Origin: JAYTQQ01 sp043784965
GTDB lineage: Bacteria > Bdellovibrionota > Bdellovibrionia > Bdellovibrionales > JAMPXM01
Direction of reading: 5' to 3'
NCBI GenBank assembly: GCA_043784965.1
Contig: JAYVXS010000069.1
Span: 1 to 21,181, forward strand
Length of the DNA: 21,181 nt
Shown here: piece by piece, positions 7,192 through 14,058 of the stretch
Layout of the letters: every line of letters begins with the position of its first letter
Position numbering within the stretch: the stretch's first letter is position 1
Made by a program: the position numbers and the translations under genes
Notes under the pieces: model-generated
Database searches by the model: none
Told to the model about the DNA's origin: nothing
The model's input: the letters and a program-made list of their open reading frames with translations, nothing else

Positions 7192-8283
7192 ATGGCTAAA
7201 ATCGTAGTCTTTAGCGATGCAATTCAAGATCATCATTCACGGACTCATTTTTCTCGGCAGATCGTTAATCATGCCGCCGAAACATCCAATGAAATTTATT
7301 TTGTCACGCAAGACGACACGGCCTCCGAACTACTTGGATATCATTCGAAGGTTCAAATTCTCCGGGCCTTTCGCAAGTGGAACTTATTCGAGGCCGCAAA
7401 GTTGCTACCTGTCTTATTTCAGATCAAAGCTGACATTTTTCACTTTGTGCAGCCGTTAAGAAAAATTGGCTTGAATCATGCCTATCCAATTTTGGCGGCG
7501 TTTGCAAAAACTTCGAATACCCAAAACATACTAAGCCTCGTTGATTTAGATGCAAATTTCACTCATGGACTCGAGCTTATGATTTCTACAAGTCGGCTAA
7601 TAAGTGTTCTCGATCCCTCTCAAGCTATCTCACTGCAAAAGAAATATGGAGACATTTCCATTGAGTGCCTCCCGGCAGGAGCATACCAAGATTGGTCTGG
7701 GGCCATTGAAAACGTGAATGCTAATAGCGAGCCTTATGTTTTTCTTGCTGAAAATTTGCATCAATATAGCTCTCCATTCAATGTGATTCGTATTCTGGTC
7801 GCACAAATGAAAAAAATGCGTGAGTTGCACCTGGTTTGCAGTGGTAGTTTGCTTGATTTTGATCTCAAAACAAGAAGGCTGGTCTTGCAGGCGCTAAATC
7901 CAGTGGCTTCAAGAGTTCGTTGGACTGGACCAATCCCTCCGAAAGAAAAGCTATCTGTTTTAAAAACTGCTAATGTCGTCATCCTTTGCGGCCTACGCTA
8001 TTCGCCTCAGCTTATTCATGACAATATTGGACTTATCTTGAGTGCACAGACACCGGCACTGTTGAGCCCAGCACAGGTCCAAACAAGCCAAATCCCAATC
8101 CAAAATAATTATCATGCTCGAGTGATTGAGGAATCTCAGGTCGAGGAAACTCTCAACGAACTTTTGAATTCTGAAGCAAATCGAAATTTATTGCGTAATA
8201 ATATGGCAGATCTGCGGTTCACTCACTCGGAGGACAATCTCGGCAATAGACTCAGTCGGCTTTACACAAAAATTCTTTCTTAG
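7192..8283 (+). CDS. GT-B-like glycosyltransferase, divergent
   Basis: A 363-residue soluble protein with the overall layout of a GT4/GT-B glycosyltransferase. The N-terminal Rossmann half begins MAKIVVFSD and includes ADIFHFVQPL. The C-terminal half includes a nucleotide-sugar-domain-like RVRWTGPIPPKEKLSVLKTANVVILCG (about 242-268), matching the usual V-x-F-x-G-x-[VI]-x-x-x-[DE]-[KL]-x-x-L-Y-x-x-A pattern. The conserved C-terminal Glu-rich donor motif (EX7E) is not apparent, so the enzyme may be atypical or inactive. GAGGGAG lies 4 nt before the ATG. It sits between mutT and a second glycosyltransferase plus a Wzy/WaaL-like gene, which suggests a role in a surface glycan. The donor and acceptor sugars are unknown. 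Confidence 0.72.
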   Translation: MAKIVVFSDAIQDHHSRTHFSRQIVNHAAETSNEIYFVTQDDTASELLGYHSKVQILRAFRKWNLFEAAKLLPVLFQIKADIFHFVQPLRKIGLNHAYPILAAFAKTSNTQNILSLVDLDANFTHGLELMISTSRLISVLDPSQAISLQKKYGDISIECLPAGAYQDWSGAIENVNANSEPYVFLAENLHQYSSPFNVIRILVAQMKKMRELHLVCSGSLLDFDLKTRRLVLQALNPVASRVRWTGPIPPKEKLSVLKTANVVILCGLRYSPQLIHDNIGLILSAQTPALLSPAQVQTSQIPIQNNYHARVIEESQVEETLNELLNSEANRNLLRNNMADLRFTHSEDNLGNRLSRLYTKILS

Positions 8284-8337
8284 TGCCTGGCGTGAAGAGA
8301 CGCTTGCGAGTCTTGCTTTCAAACGCTAATCTAAGCT

Positions 8338-9606
8338 ATGGCCGCCAAAGAATACCTTCCTGAAAAATTGAATGTTTGTCTGATCTCAAGACAATTTCAT
8401 GTTCCTAAACGCTCATCGGAGCATAACTTTTTTTGGCTGATTGCACGCGGTTTAGTTAGCCGGGGTCATACGGTAAAAGTTCTATCCTTTCAAAATCCAA
8501 ACTCGACTCAGCTTATAGAAAAAGATGGCGTGCAAATATTTTATTTAGGAGAGGGCCGGTCCGCAAAGCGGCGACTCGCATTTTCTGAACTGATTCAAGA
8601 GAAGTTTATAGAGCTGCATTTACAAAATCCGTTTCATATTTTACATAGTATTGATCCGGCAGCTTACAAGATAAGTAAATATAAAAATGACTATAAAATA
8701 TCTGTTGTATATGACGTTGAAGCCACTCAAATGTCACAATTATTTGCTATTCAAGGTATGGCACAAGAAACCCTTGGCAGCCTTTTGAGCACATCAGTGG
8801 CCGTCACCTATAAGTTCTTACGCACATATTTAGGTCACGACCGCAAGCTTCTTCAAAGTGCCGATGGTGTTTTTGTTACGAGTCCCCAGCAAAGAATTGT
8901 GCTCGAAAGATATTATCTTTATCCCGATGCACGCATCCATACCGTGCCTTACGGCATCGAAGTCGGCGATCTAAGCCCGCGAGAAAAGTCAGACGAACTT
9001 CGAAAGCAGCTTTCCATTCCAGAAAATGCCAAGACCATTGTGACGATATCAGAGATGACTGAAGTAAATGAAATGCGAAATCTGTTTTATTCTTTTGAAA
9101 AGCTCGTCATAAAAAAACCAAATTCAAGATTGATCGTATTGGGCAATGGCCCTAAATTTTTCGATATTGAAAGAGCTTTGCTAAATCTCGCATTGGGAAG
9201 TAAAGTCATTTTAGCCGGTGCCATCCACAGTAGCGACATACCTGACTACATTGCACTCGCCGATGTTTACATTAATACAAGCGCTCGAACCACTGGCTTT
9301 GAGCCGGGTTTAATCGAGGCTATGTCGCAAAAGAAAGTAATTATTGGTTCTGAAGTAAGTCCAATGGCCAGTATCGTTGAAAAATCAGTTGATGGCTTTT
9401 TAATACGACCCGCTGATGTCAAAGAGCTAAGCCACTTGCTTCTTGATATTTTCAATGAGGACTTACCAATTTTAGAAATCGGAGAAGCGGCCCGTCAAAA
9501 GATTTTGAATTTGTTTGATATCGAAAAAATGCTCTCAGAAAGCATAAGTGCTTACTTTGAGATTTTATTTAGCTCCGGCAGATATCGCCGCAAGAAAAAG
9601 GATTAG
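8338..9606 (+). CDS. glycosyltransferase family 4 (GT-B)
   Basis: A 422-residue cytoplasmic or membrane-associated glycosyltransferase. The N-terminus has KLNVCLISRQFHVPKRSSEHN and ARGLVSRGHTVKVLSF (acceptor-side Rossmann domain). The centre has VTSPQQRIVLERYY and VPYGIEVGDLSPR. The C-terminal donor domain has LIVLGNGPKF, VILAGAIHSSDIPDYIALADVYI and GFEPGLIEAMSQKKVI (320-335). In the usual EX7E motif the first Glu is replaced by Thr319, while Glu327 is kept and Glu322 lies between, which is slightly unusual. The Lys/Arg-rich C-terminus (RYRRKKKD) may contact membrane lipids. The stop abuts the ATG of the next gene with no gap. No strong Shine-Dalgarno precedes 8338. Its likely role is assembly of LPS or another surface polysaccharide. 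Confidence 0.88.
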   Translation: MAAKEYLPEKLNVCLISRQFHVPKRSSEHNFFWLIARGLVSRGHTVKVLSFQNPNSTQLIEKDGVQIFYLGEGRSAKRRLAFSELIQEKFIELHLQNPFHILHSIDPAAYKISKYKNDYKISVVYDVEATQMSQLFAIQGMAQETLGSLLSTSVAVTYKFLRTYLGHDRKLLQSADGVFVTSPQQRIVLERYYLYPDARIHTVPYGIEVGDLSPREKSDELRKQLSIPENAKTIVTISEMTEVNEMRNLFYSFEKLVIKKPNSRLIVLGNGPKFFDIERALLNLALGSKVILAGAIHSSDIPDYIALADVYINTSARTTGFEPGLIEAMSQKKVIIGSEVSPMASIVEKSVDGFLIRPADVKELSHLLLDIFNEDLPILEIGEAARQKILNLFDIEKMLSESISAYFEILFSSGRYRRKKKD

Positions 9607-10974
9607 ATGTCGACACTTGTAACTCCCAGTGCAAAATCTCACGAACGCGTAACCGGAAGATGGAATCAAAATATCAAGGCAACGACCAAACAGGATTGGT
9701 CTAGTTATTATATTAAACAAGTCGCCGGAACTCCGCTTCCTTGGCTTATTACCATTTTTTTATTTTTAACTTTTTTTAGTCCTCAGTTGAACGACATGCT
9801 GGCTTGGGTTTGCGCCCTACTTGCAACAATTTATATTTTGGCTGATCGGTTTGCCGGCACCAGAGAGTTTTCATTGTTCCCAATTGGTGTTGATGTTGCC
9901 ATAGGCCTCTTCATATTTGTATTGACGATCAACGCCCTTTTTATCAGCCGCGATGGCGTGATTAGTCTGCTTACTTTTAGGTGGCTCCTACTCCCTTACT
10001 TTTTTGCATATTTACTTGAGCTATTTCCAGGGCTCAATAAAATTTTTCATGCTTTTTTTGCAGCCGGCCTGGCAGCGACAACCTATGCATTTCTCCAGCA
10101 CTTTATTGGCGTCGAATGGATTAGTGGCCGGACCCTGGAGTTTGCGCCACTGAAAGAGTTTTCATATTTTTGCATTACTGGCTTTAGCCAATATCCAGAA
10201 GTATTCGCCAGCCTTATTGCTATGATTTTGCCATTTCCAATCTGCTGCTATCTATCTGCCGAACGCAGAAACTCTAGATTAATAAGAGGCATTTCACTGC
10301 TATTAGTATTTACTTTGCTTCTAGCTATTTTCTGGACCTATAGACCTGGCTTGTGGATTGCTAGTCTCGGCAGTGTTCTCATTTGCTTAGTCATCCATTC
10401 GCAACGCCATTTGAAATTTATTTTCGGTCTTTTAATTTTCTTTACCCTGGTGATCGTCGTCACCTATCAGTCGCCCGGACAATTTTGGACTCAAATGAAA
10501 GACCGTGAAAACTTAAGGGCGGCGGTTGAACGCGAACACATTAATGAGCTTTTTGCCCAATTTGCTCAAAGTCCATTCCTCGGAATCGGAATACAGAGAG
10601 GTCCTAATTTTGATAATAATTTTTCTACGCCCGAATCTGAAGTGAAGAACCTAAAGGAGCTTGAAACCAATATTTATTTCGAGTTACTCGCGCGCATTGG
10701 ACTCATCGGAACTTTTGCTTACTTTGCGATGATTCTACCCTTTCTATTATTTTCATATCGACTCTTTAAAGAGATTCCCAACTCACATTTTTGGCATCGT
10801 GTTTTGGCCGCCGCAATTGTTGCGGGCCAAGTGAGCTTTCATTTATCTGGGCTCTACTGGAGTACTCTTTCGCATTCTAGTATTACAAATTTGTTTGCTT
10901 TTTATATGGCAGTAGCCGCCTATCTGCATAATCATTATATGAAGGGCTTGGTCCCTGACGATCATTCGCTCTGA
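9607..10974 (+). CDS. O-antigen ligase/polymerase-like membrane protein (Wzy_C domain)
   Basis: A 455-residue polytopic inner-membrane protein with a soluble N-terminus of about 45 residues, followed by roughly 10-12 hydrophobic helices. The best marker is the large periplasmic loop with FLGIGIQRGPNFDNNFS, then the conserved ETNIYFELLARIGLIGTFAY (about 356-375), the Wzy_C pattern shared by WaaL ligases and Wzy polymerases. Ligase and polymerase cannot be separated from sequence. Its ATG follows the stop of the glycosyltransferase directly (TAGATG), so it is translationally coupled and ends the glycan operon. The functional link with the two glycosyltransferases and HldA is inferred. Confidence 0.82.
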   Translation: MSTLVTPSAKSHERVTGRWNQNIKATTKQDWSSYYIKQVAGTPLPWLITIFLFLTFFSPQLNDMLAWVCALLATIYILADRFAGTREFSLFPIGVDVAIGLFIFVLTINALFISRDGVISLLTFRWLLLPYFFAYLLELFPGLNKIFHAFFAAGLAATTYAFLQHFIGVEWISGRTLEFAPLKEFSYFCITGFSQYPEVFASLIAMILPFPICCYLSAERRNSRLIRGISLLLVFTLLLAIFWTYRPGLWIASLGSVLICLVIHSQRHLKFIFGLLIFFTLVIVVTYQSPGQFWTQMKDRENLRAAVEREHINELFAQFAQSPFLGIGIQRGPNFDNNFSTPESEVKNLKELETNIYFELLARIGLIGTFAYFAMILPFLLFSYRLFKEIPNSHFWHRVLAAAIVAGQVSFHLSGLYWSTLSHSSITNLFAFYMAVAAYLHNHYMKGLVPDDHSL

Positions 10975-11011
10975 GCACATGCCAATTGATGCCCAGACCA
11001 AGGATGAAAAT

Positions 11012-11065
11012 GCGCCCAGACTAGCGAAGCGTTGATTGCAACAGAAATCCAATGAAATATCCGGG
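11012..11065. repeat. degenerate, inverted piece of the dispersed palindromic element
   Basis: Its reverse complement matches 2369-2422 at 50 of 54 positions, ending in the same ATATCCGGG tip. No second terminal repeat is found beside it, so only one end of an element survives. It lies about 40 bp after the stop of the Wzy-like gene. Confidence 0.85.
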
Positions 11066-11090
11066 TTAAGACCAGTTTAGAGGGAGCTCC

Positions 11091-11246
11091 GACCGATTGC
11101 AGTTTTTCTGATTCGGTCCAAGTTATGGGTGGGGCAGTTTATGTGAATTGACTGCCTGTAATTGAAATTGGTCGAATAATCTATCGACTTAAATCCAAAG
11201 GACATCTGTCGGATGTGCTGATTTCTGGACCTGCCTCTGAAATCAG
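11091..11246. other. string of five stem-loops, possible structured RNA
   Basis: Five consecutive non-overlapping perfect inverted repeats are visible: GACCGA/TCGGTC (11091-11118), GGCAGT/ACTGCC (11133-11156), GTCGA/TCGAC (11171-11188), ACATC/GATGT (11202-11216) and CTGATTTC/GAAATCAG (11218-11246). Each single stem is short enough to be accidental; the series is what stands out. Which strand is transcribed is unknown. Confidence 0.35.
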
Positions 11247-11313
11247 TTTAACTGTCTCGCCGTCCCTAAACTCAGGTTTTTTAAATTTTACCAACTAAAA
11301 AAAGAAAGAACCC

Positions 11314-11324
11314 GCAGTCTCTGC
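11314..11324 (-). terminator. weak terminator-like hairpin after the HU gene
   Basis: On the minus strand, 4 nt after the HU stop, GCAG AGA CTGC is followed by GGGTTCTTTCTTTTTTT. The stem is only 4 bp, so efficiency is doubtful. The plus strand also has a T-rich tail (ATTTTTATTT). Confidence 0.3.
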
Positions 11325-11328
11325 ATTT

Positions 11329-11616
11329 TTATTTAGACTTGTTAATATCTTCTTTGAGTTCTTTGCCGGCCTTAAAAAATGGACGCTTTTTTTCTTGAAC
11401 ATTAATAACTTCGCCGGTGCGTGGATTACGGCCTTTGTAGGCTCCATAATCACGATTTGCTATTGAACCAAATCCACGAATTTCTATACGATCATCTTTC
11501 AATAAAGATTCAACCATCGAATCAAAAATGGTATTCACCACGGTTTCAGCCTTAACTCGAGTGATACCTGCTTTTTCTGAAATAATATTTATGAGATCTG
11601 CTTTTGTCATTTTCAT
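11329..11616 (-). CDS. HU/IHF-family nucleoid DNA-binding protein
   Basis: A 95-residue basic protein that binds and bends DNA as a dimer. The family layout is complete: MTKADLINIISEKAGITR (helical base), then IEIRGFGSIANRDYGAYKG and the DNA-intercalating arm GRNPRTGEVINV with Pro65, then KRPFFKAGKELKEDIN. The MTKADL start and the RGFGSI segment resemble IHF-beta as much as HU, so the subtype is open. Two ATG codons occur close together (11616 and 11610) and the Shine-Dalgarno is weak (GCGAGA). It is a single-gene unit on the minus strand with two candidate promoters and a long inverted repeat in its leader (11663-11734), which suggests regulation at the RNA or operator level. Confidence 0.93.
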   Translation of the reverse strand: MKMTKADLINIISEKAGITRVKAETVVNTIFDSMVESLLKDDRIEIRGFGSIANRDYGAYKGRNPRTGEVINVQEKKRPFFKAGKELKEDINKSK

Positions 11617-11662
11617 TCTCGCTTTTCTATTTCAAATTAACCTTAATTCCATTAGAACTGCC

Positions 11663-11734
11663 TTAAGAAATACCAAGTCATCAAATTCTCTATACAGCGC
11701 TGCCCTGCAAATTTGATCACGTGGTATCTCTTAA
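11663..11734 (-). promoter_or_regulatory. long stem-loop in the leader of the HU/IHF gene
   Basis: Arms 11663-11687 and 11710-11734 are inverted repeats of 25 bp with 22 exact matches; one mismatch becomes a G-U pair in the minus-strand RNA. The 22-nt loop contains the palindrome CAGCGCTG (11695-11702) and GTATAGAG (minus strand), complementary to the 8 nt at 11746-11753. The structure ends about 46 nt before the HU start. If transcription starts near 11738, this hairpin would be the extreme 5' end of the message. Confidence 0.55.
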
Positions 11735-11744
11735 ACACTTTATA

Positions 11745-11773
11745 AGTATAGAGACTCCTTAATGCCTTTCCAA
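11745..11773 (-). promoter_or_regulatory. candidate HU promoter P1
   Basis: Minus strand TTGGAA (11768-11773), exactly 17 nt, TATACT (11745-11750). The start site would fall near 11738, just before the long stem-loop. Confidence 0.45.
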
Positions 11774-11789
11774 ATAAATACTGAAAATT

Positions 11790-11820
11790 ATTATATGCGA
11801 CCAGTATTAGGTGGGCTCAA
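11790..11820 (-). promoter_or_regulatory. candidate HU promoter P2
   Basis: Minus strand TTGAGC (11815-11820), 19 nt, then a perfect TATAAT (11790-11795). The long spacer makes it weaker than P1. It would give a leader of about 165 nt containing the stem-loop and its loop-complementary segment. Confidence 0.3.
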
Positions 11821-11859
11821 GGCGTCACGGCTGCATTTTTGAAGCTTTTGTAATGCCAC

Positions 11860-13233
11860 CTAATTAAGAAGATATATACCCCTTAAAAGATAGGCTGTTG
11901 CCGTTTCGCGTATCCCGGTATTGCCACTATAATTGATCGAATAGTATCGTGATCTTGCCAAAACCTCTGCTGCTAACTTTGAGCTGATCTGTATTTTTGC
12001 CCCGACATAAGGCTCGGCGGCATAGCTAAAAATTTGTGCTCCGCCAATTTGAGAATTTGAAAAAGCGGGGTAAAGGAGTTTTGTTCCAATAAAAAACACC
12101 AGTCGCGGCCTAGGATCGTACTGCAGACGACCATCAAAAAAGGGCGAAATTCTTTGCGAATCTTCGAAAATTGAAGGGCTAATGTGATTTAAGGCCGTAA
12201 ATTGTGAAACGTTGAGACCTAATCCTAAAAGTAGAAAACCTTCATTAAAGCTATTTTTATAAACATCTGTCCCGGCTTCGATCTCCAGATAACTAATGTC
12301 GGCACTTGGACCTGCCGCCTGTCCATAAAAAGCATGTGCAAACATCTTTTTAGTTCCAAAACCAAAGTCAAGAAAAGGCGTATAGTTGAAATTGTAGTTC
12401 CTCTTTTGTACTGTTGAAAATGGATCAGTTGAGACTCGTATATTCATGAGTTGAGCACCGAATGCGAGCCACGATCTTTCACCAGCCCGTTCGCCCAAAT
12501 TATTTTTAATGATAACCGAATCGTCAATTTTGATTTTGGCGCCTGTTGAAATGCTTTTGTCATCGGGTGAGTTATAACTGACACTTGCGATCGATGACTC
12601 TGGACCTTGGACTGCCAAGACTTCGAGTTTAGCAATCTCCTTTTGCTTACCATTGAGGGGGCGCTCAATTGCCACATAATCAAATACCTTAAAACTTTGA
12701 CCGACGCGAACTGCTTTTCGAGAACCTAAATTAATCATGACCTTGCTATTGCCGCCCGTCCTCATGACATGACCAATCATCGGTATTTGGGCAATTAAAA
12801 AAGCCACGATCTGCTCAGCCGTAGGCTTGAGTAAAACTCCATCAGGAGCCGGAATAGGGAGTTTCCAAATACCTAAAACATACTTTAGATTTTTGGAACG
12901 TAAAGACAAATTGAGCTGATCGTCTCTCCATTCACCATTTAAAACCGCATCTGAGCCATTAATCGCGGGTCTTTCTGCCGCTCGCGAAACTGATGCACAT
13001 TTGCCATCCCAATAGCTTTTCATATTCAGTTCATCAACCAGGTAGTTGCACAAATCTGCCCCGAGGCTTTGTTGAGTTTGTGAATTTTTAAATTCGCCAA
13101 CAATAATTCGACTAAAGACCAGCTGGCTTTCTTGCTGAGTGGACCTGCCCTCATCAAGCAAAATCTCATTTGCCTGAGACCGGTCAATCGAACTAAAAAA
13201 AAGAATACTATAAATCAAGAATTTAAATTTCAT
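11860..13233 (-). CDS. outer-membrane beta-barrel protein with an FlgT/CsgG-like periplasmic part
   Basis: I do not recognise a named family. From ATG 13233 the protein has 457 residues. A signal peptide (MKFKFLIYSILFFSSIDRSQA, cleaved before Asn) leads a periplasmic domain. Its VLNGEWRDDQLNLSLRSKN resembles CsgG/TolB-N-like envelope proteins, and VMINLGSRKAVRVGQSFKVF resembles the C-terminal domain of FlgT-like proteins. The last about 190 residues alternate polar and aromatic/hydrophobic residues as beta-strands (AFGAQLMNIRV, FLDFGFGTKKMF, LLGLGLNVS, EVLARSRYY), ending in LLRGIYLLN, typical of an outer-membrane barrel. A GTG at 13287 would add 18 residues before the signal peptide and is less likely. 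No Shine-Dalgarno is present, which fits a leaderless transcript. It is divergent from the SH3-barrel gene, with the two starts 63 bp apart. Confidence 0.72.
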   Translation of the reverse strand: MKFKFLIYSILFFSSIDRSQANEILLDEGRSTQQESQLVFSRIIVGEFKNSQTQQSLGADLCNYLVDELNMKSYWDGKCASVSRAAERPAINGSDAVLNGEWRDDQLNLSLRSKNLKYVLGIWKLPIPAPDGVLLKPTAEQIVAFLIAQIPMIGHVMRTGGNSKVMINLGSRKAVRVGQSFKVFDYVAIERPLNGKQKEIAKLEVLAVQGPESSIASVSYNSPDDKSISTGAKIKIDDSVIIKNNLGERAGERSWLAFGAQLMNIRVSTDPFSTVQKRNYNFNYTPFLDFGFGTKKMFAHAFYGQAAGPSADISYLEIEAGTDVYKNSFNEGFLLLGLGLNVSQFTALNHISPSIFEDSQRISPFFDGRLQYDPRPRLVFFIGTKLLYPAFSNSQIGGAQIFSYAAEPYVGAKIQISSKLAAEVLARSRYYSINYSGNTGIRETATAYLLRGIYLLN

Positions 13234-13239
13234 TTGAAA

Positions 13240-13268
13240 AGAATAATGAACTTTAAGCAAGTTGACAA
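13240..13268 (-). promoter_or_regulatory. candidate promoter giving a leaderless transcript of the minus-strand barrel gene
   Basis: Minus strand TTGTCA (13263-13268), 17 nt, TATTCT (13240-13245). The -10 ends 6 nt before the ATG at 13233, so transcription would start at or next to the start codon, in keeping with the missing Shine-Dalgarno. On the plus strand the overlapping TTGACA (13262-13267) could be a -35 for the divergent gene, but no -10 is properly spaced. Confidence 0.3.
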
Positions 13269-13296
13269 GAATGATACGTCTCTTCACGATATAAAG

Positions 13297-14058
13297 ATGT
13301 TTCTTTTTCGCTTTGCAATTATATTACTGCTGCCAATTCTTATTTTTAATCCTGCGCAAGCAGGCAACCAACTCGTCGGCATTGATGACGAAACCACTGT
13401 CTATTCCGGAGCTGGCTTTAACTATCGTCCACTTTACATTTTGAAAGCCGAAGCCACTATTGCCGTCTCAAAAGGACTTGTGAAAGGCAAAGACGCAAAT
13501 TTCTTTAAGGTCCTTGTGGTTTATTCGGATGGGCGACGAGCCATCGGATATATTGCGCAAACCGCAAATGTTAGGCTTAAAACGGATAAAGTCGACGATG
13601 ATGATTTTACTAGCTACTCTGAGCTAAGCCTCTCAAAAAATTCAGTTTCGGTGACTGGCTCTTATTTTCGCGGGGCAAACTATTTAATTACGGTCGGCTT
13701 GCAAAGCTATCGCTCACCTGGTTTTTACACTAAGTACTATTTGGGCGAATGGATTTCGCAAGACAGCTCTGGCCACCACCTAGGTCTTGAACTCGGAAAT
13801 GATGCATTAATTTCAAAGCAAGTTTCAGGATTTGTAGCTTACGCAGGCGGACTTTTCGTACCGGGAAAAAGTGATTCACTTTTTTTAGGCAGTAAGTCGA
13901 ACGGACTAAATTACCTGCTGCGCGGAGTGGTCGGTCTTAAGTTCAACCAAAGTGGTGGCGTAACCTTTAGTATTGGTGGTACTCAAGCTGTCCTTTTTAA
14001 TCAAAACAATAGTTTGGTAGCTTTCGGTGCACAAGCGAGTTTAGAGGTCGGACTATGA
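13297..14058 (+). CDS. secreted SH3-like domain plus outer-membrane barrel protein
   Basis: About 253 residues from ATG 13297. The signal peptide MFLFRFAIILLLPILIFNPAQA (cut after AQA) precedes an SH3b-like domain (about 23-95): VYSGAGFNYRPLYIL, then FFKVLVVYSDGRRAIGYIAQTANVRL. The rest (about 105-253) alternates beta-strands with Gly and aromatics (YLITVGLQSYR, GLNYLLRGVVGLKF, VAFGAQASLEVGL), suggesting a small outer-membrane barrel. SH3b domains often bind peptidoglycan or partner peptides. An upstream in-frame ATG at 13246 has a weak GAAAAG before it and would add 17 residues in front of the signal peptide; I prefer 13297 because it starts the signal peptide itself. Its stop overlaps the DUF3570 start (ATGA), so the two are coupled. 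No named family recognised. Confidence 0.72.
   Translation: MFLFRFAIILLLPILIFNPAQAGNQLVGIDDETTVYSGAGFNYRPLYILKAEATIAVSKGLVKGKDANFFKVLVVYSDGRRAIGYIAQTANVRLKTDKVDDDDFTSYSELSLSKNSVSVTGSYFRGANYLITVGLQSYRSPGFYTKYYLGEWISQDSSGHHLGLELGNDALISKQVSGFVAYAGGLFVPGKSDSLFLGSKSNGLNYLLRGVVGLKFNQSGGVTFSIGGTQAVLFNQNNSLVAFGAQASLEVGL

Larger units (their letters stand above)
10975..11328. other. non-coding stretch between the glycan operon and the HU gene
   Basis: No convincing gene on either strand. It contains a degenerate piece of the dispersed repeat (11012-11065), the 8-bp palindrome GGAGCTCC (11083-11090), five successive stem-loops (11091-11246), a run of T at 11277-11282, and a weak terminator-like hairpin next to the HU stop (11314-11324). 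Transcription from both sides converges here. Confidence 0.6.

Noticed and set aside
8284..8337. Possible fragment of the dispersed repeat (CCTGGCGT and GAGAC words) or a terminator between the two glycosyltransferase genes
   Set aside because: Only short shared words, no core ATATTTCATCAG sequence, and the stem is only 4 bp with mismatches and no clear T tail.
11806..11864. ATTAGGTGG/CCACCTAAT inverted repeat as a terminator of the minus-strand barrel gene
   Set aside because: The 9-bp arms are perfect but separated by 41 nt, with no T-run after the stem; it also overlaps the stop codon and the candidate HU P2 promoter.
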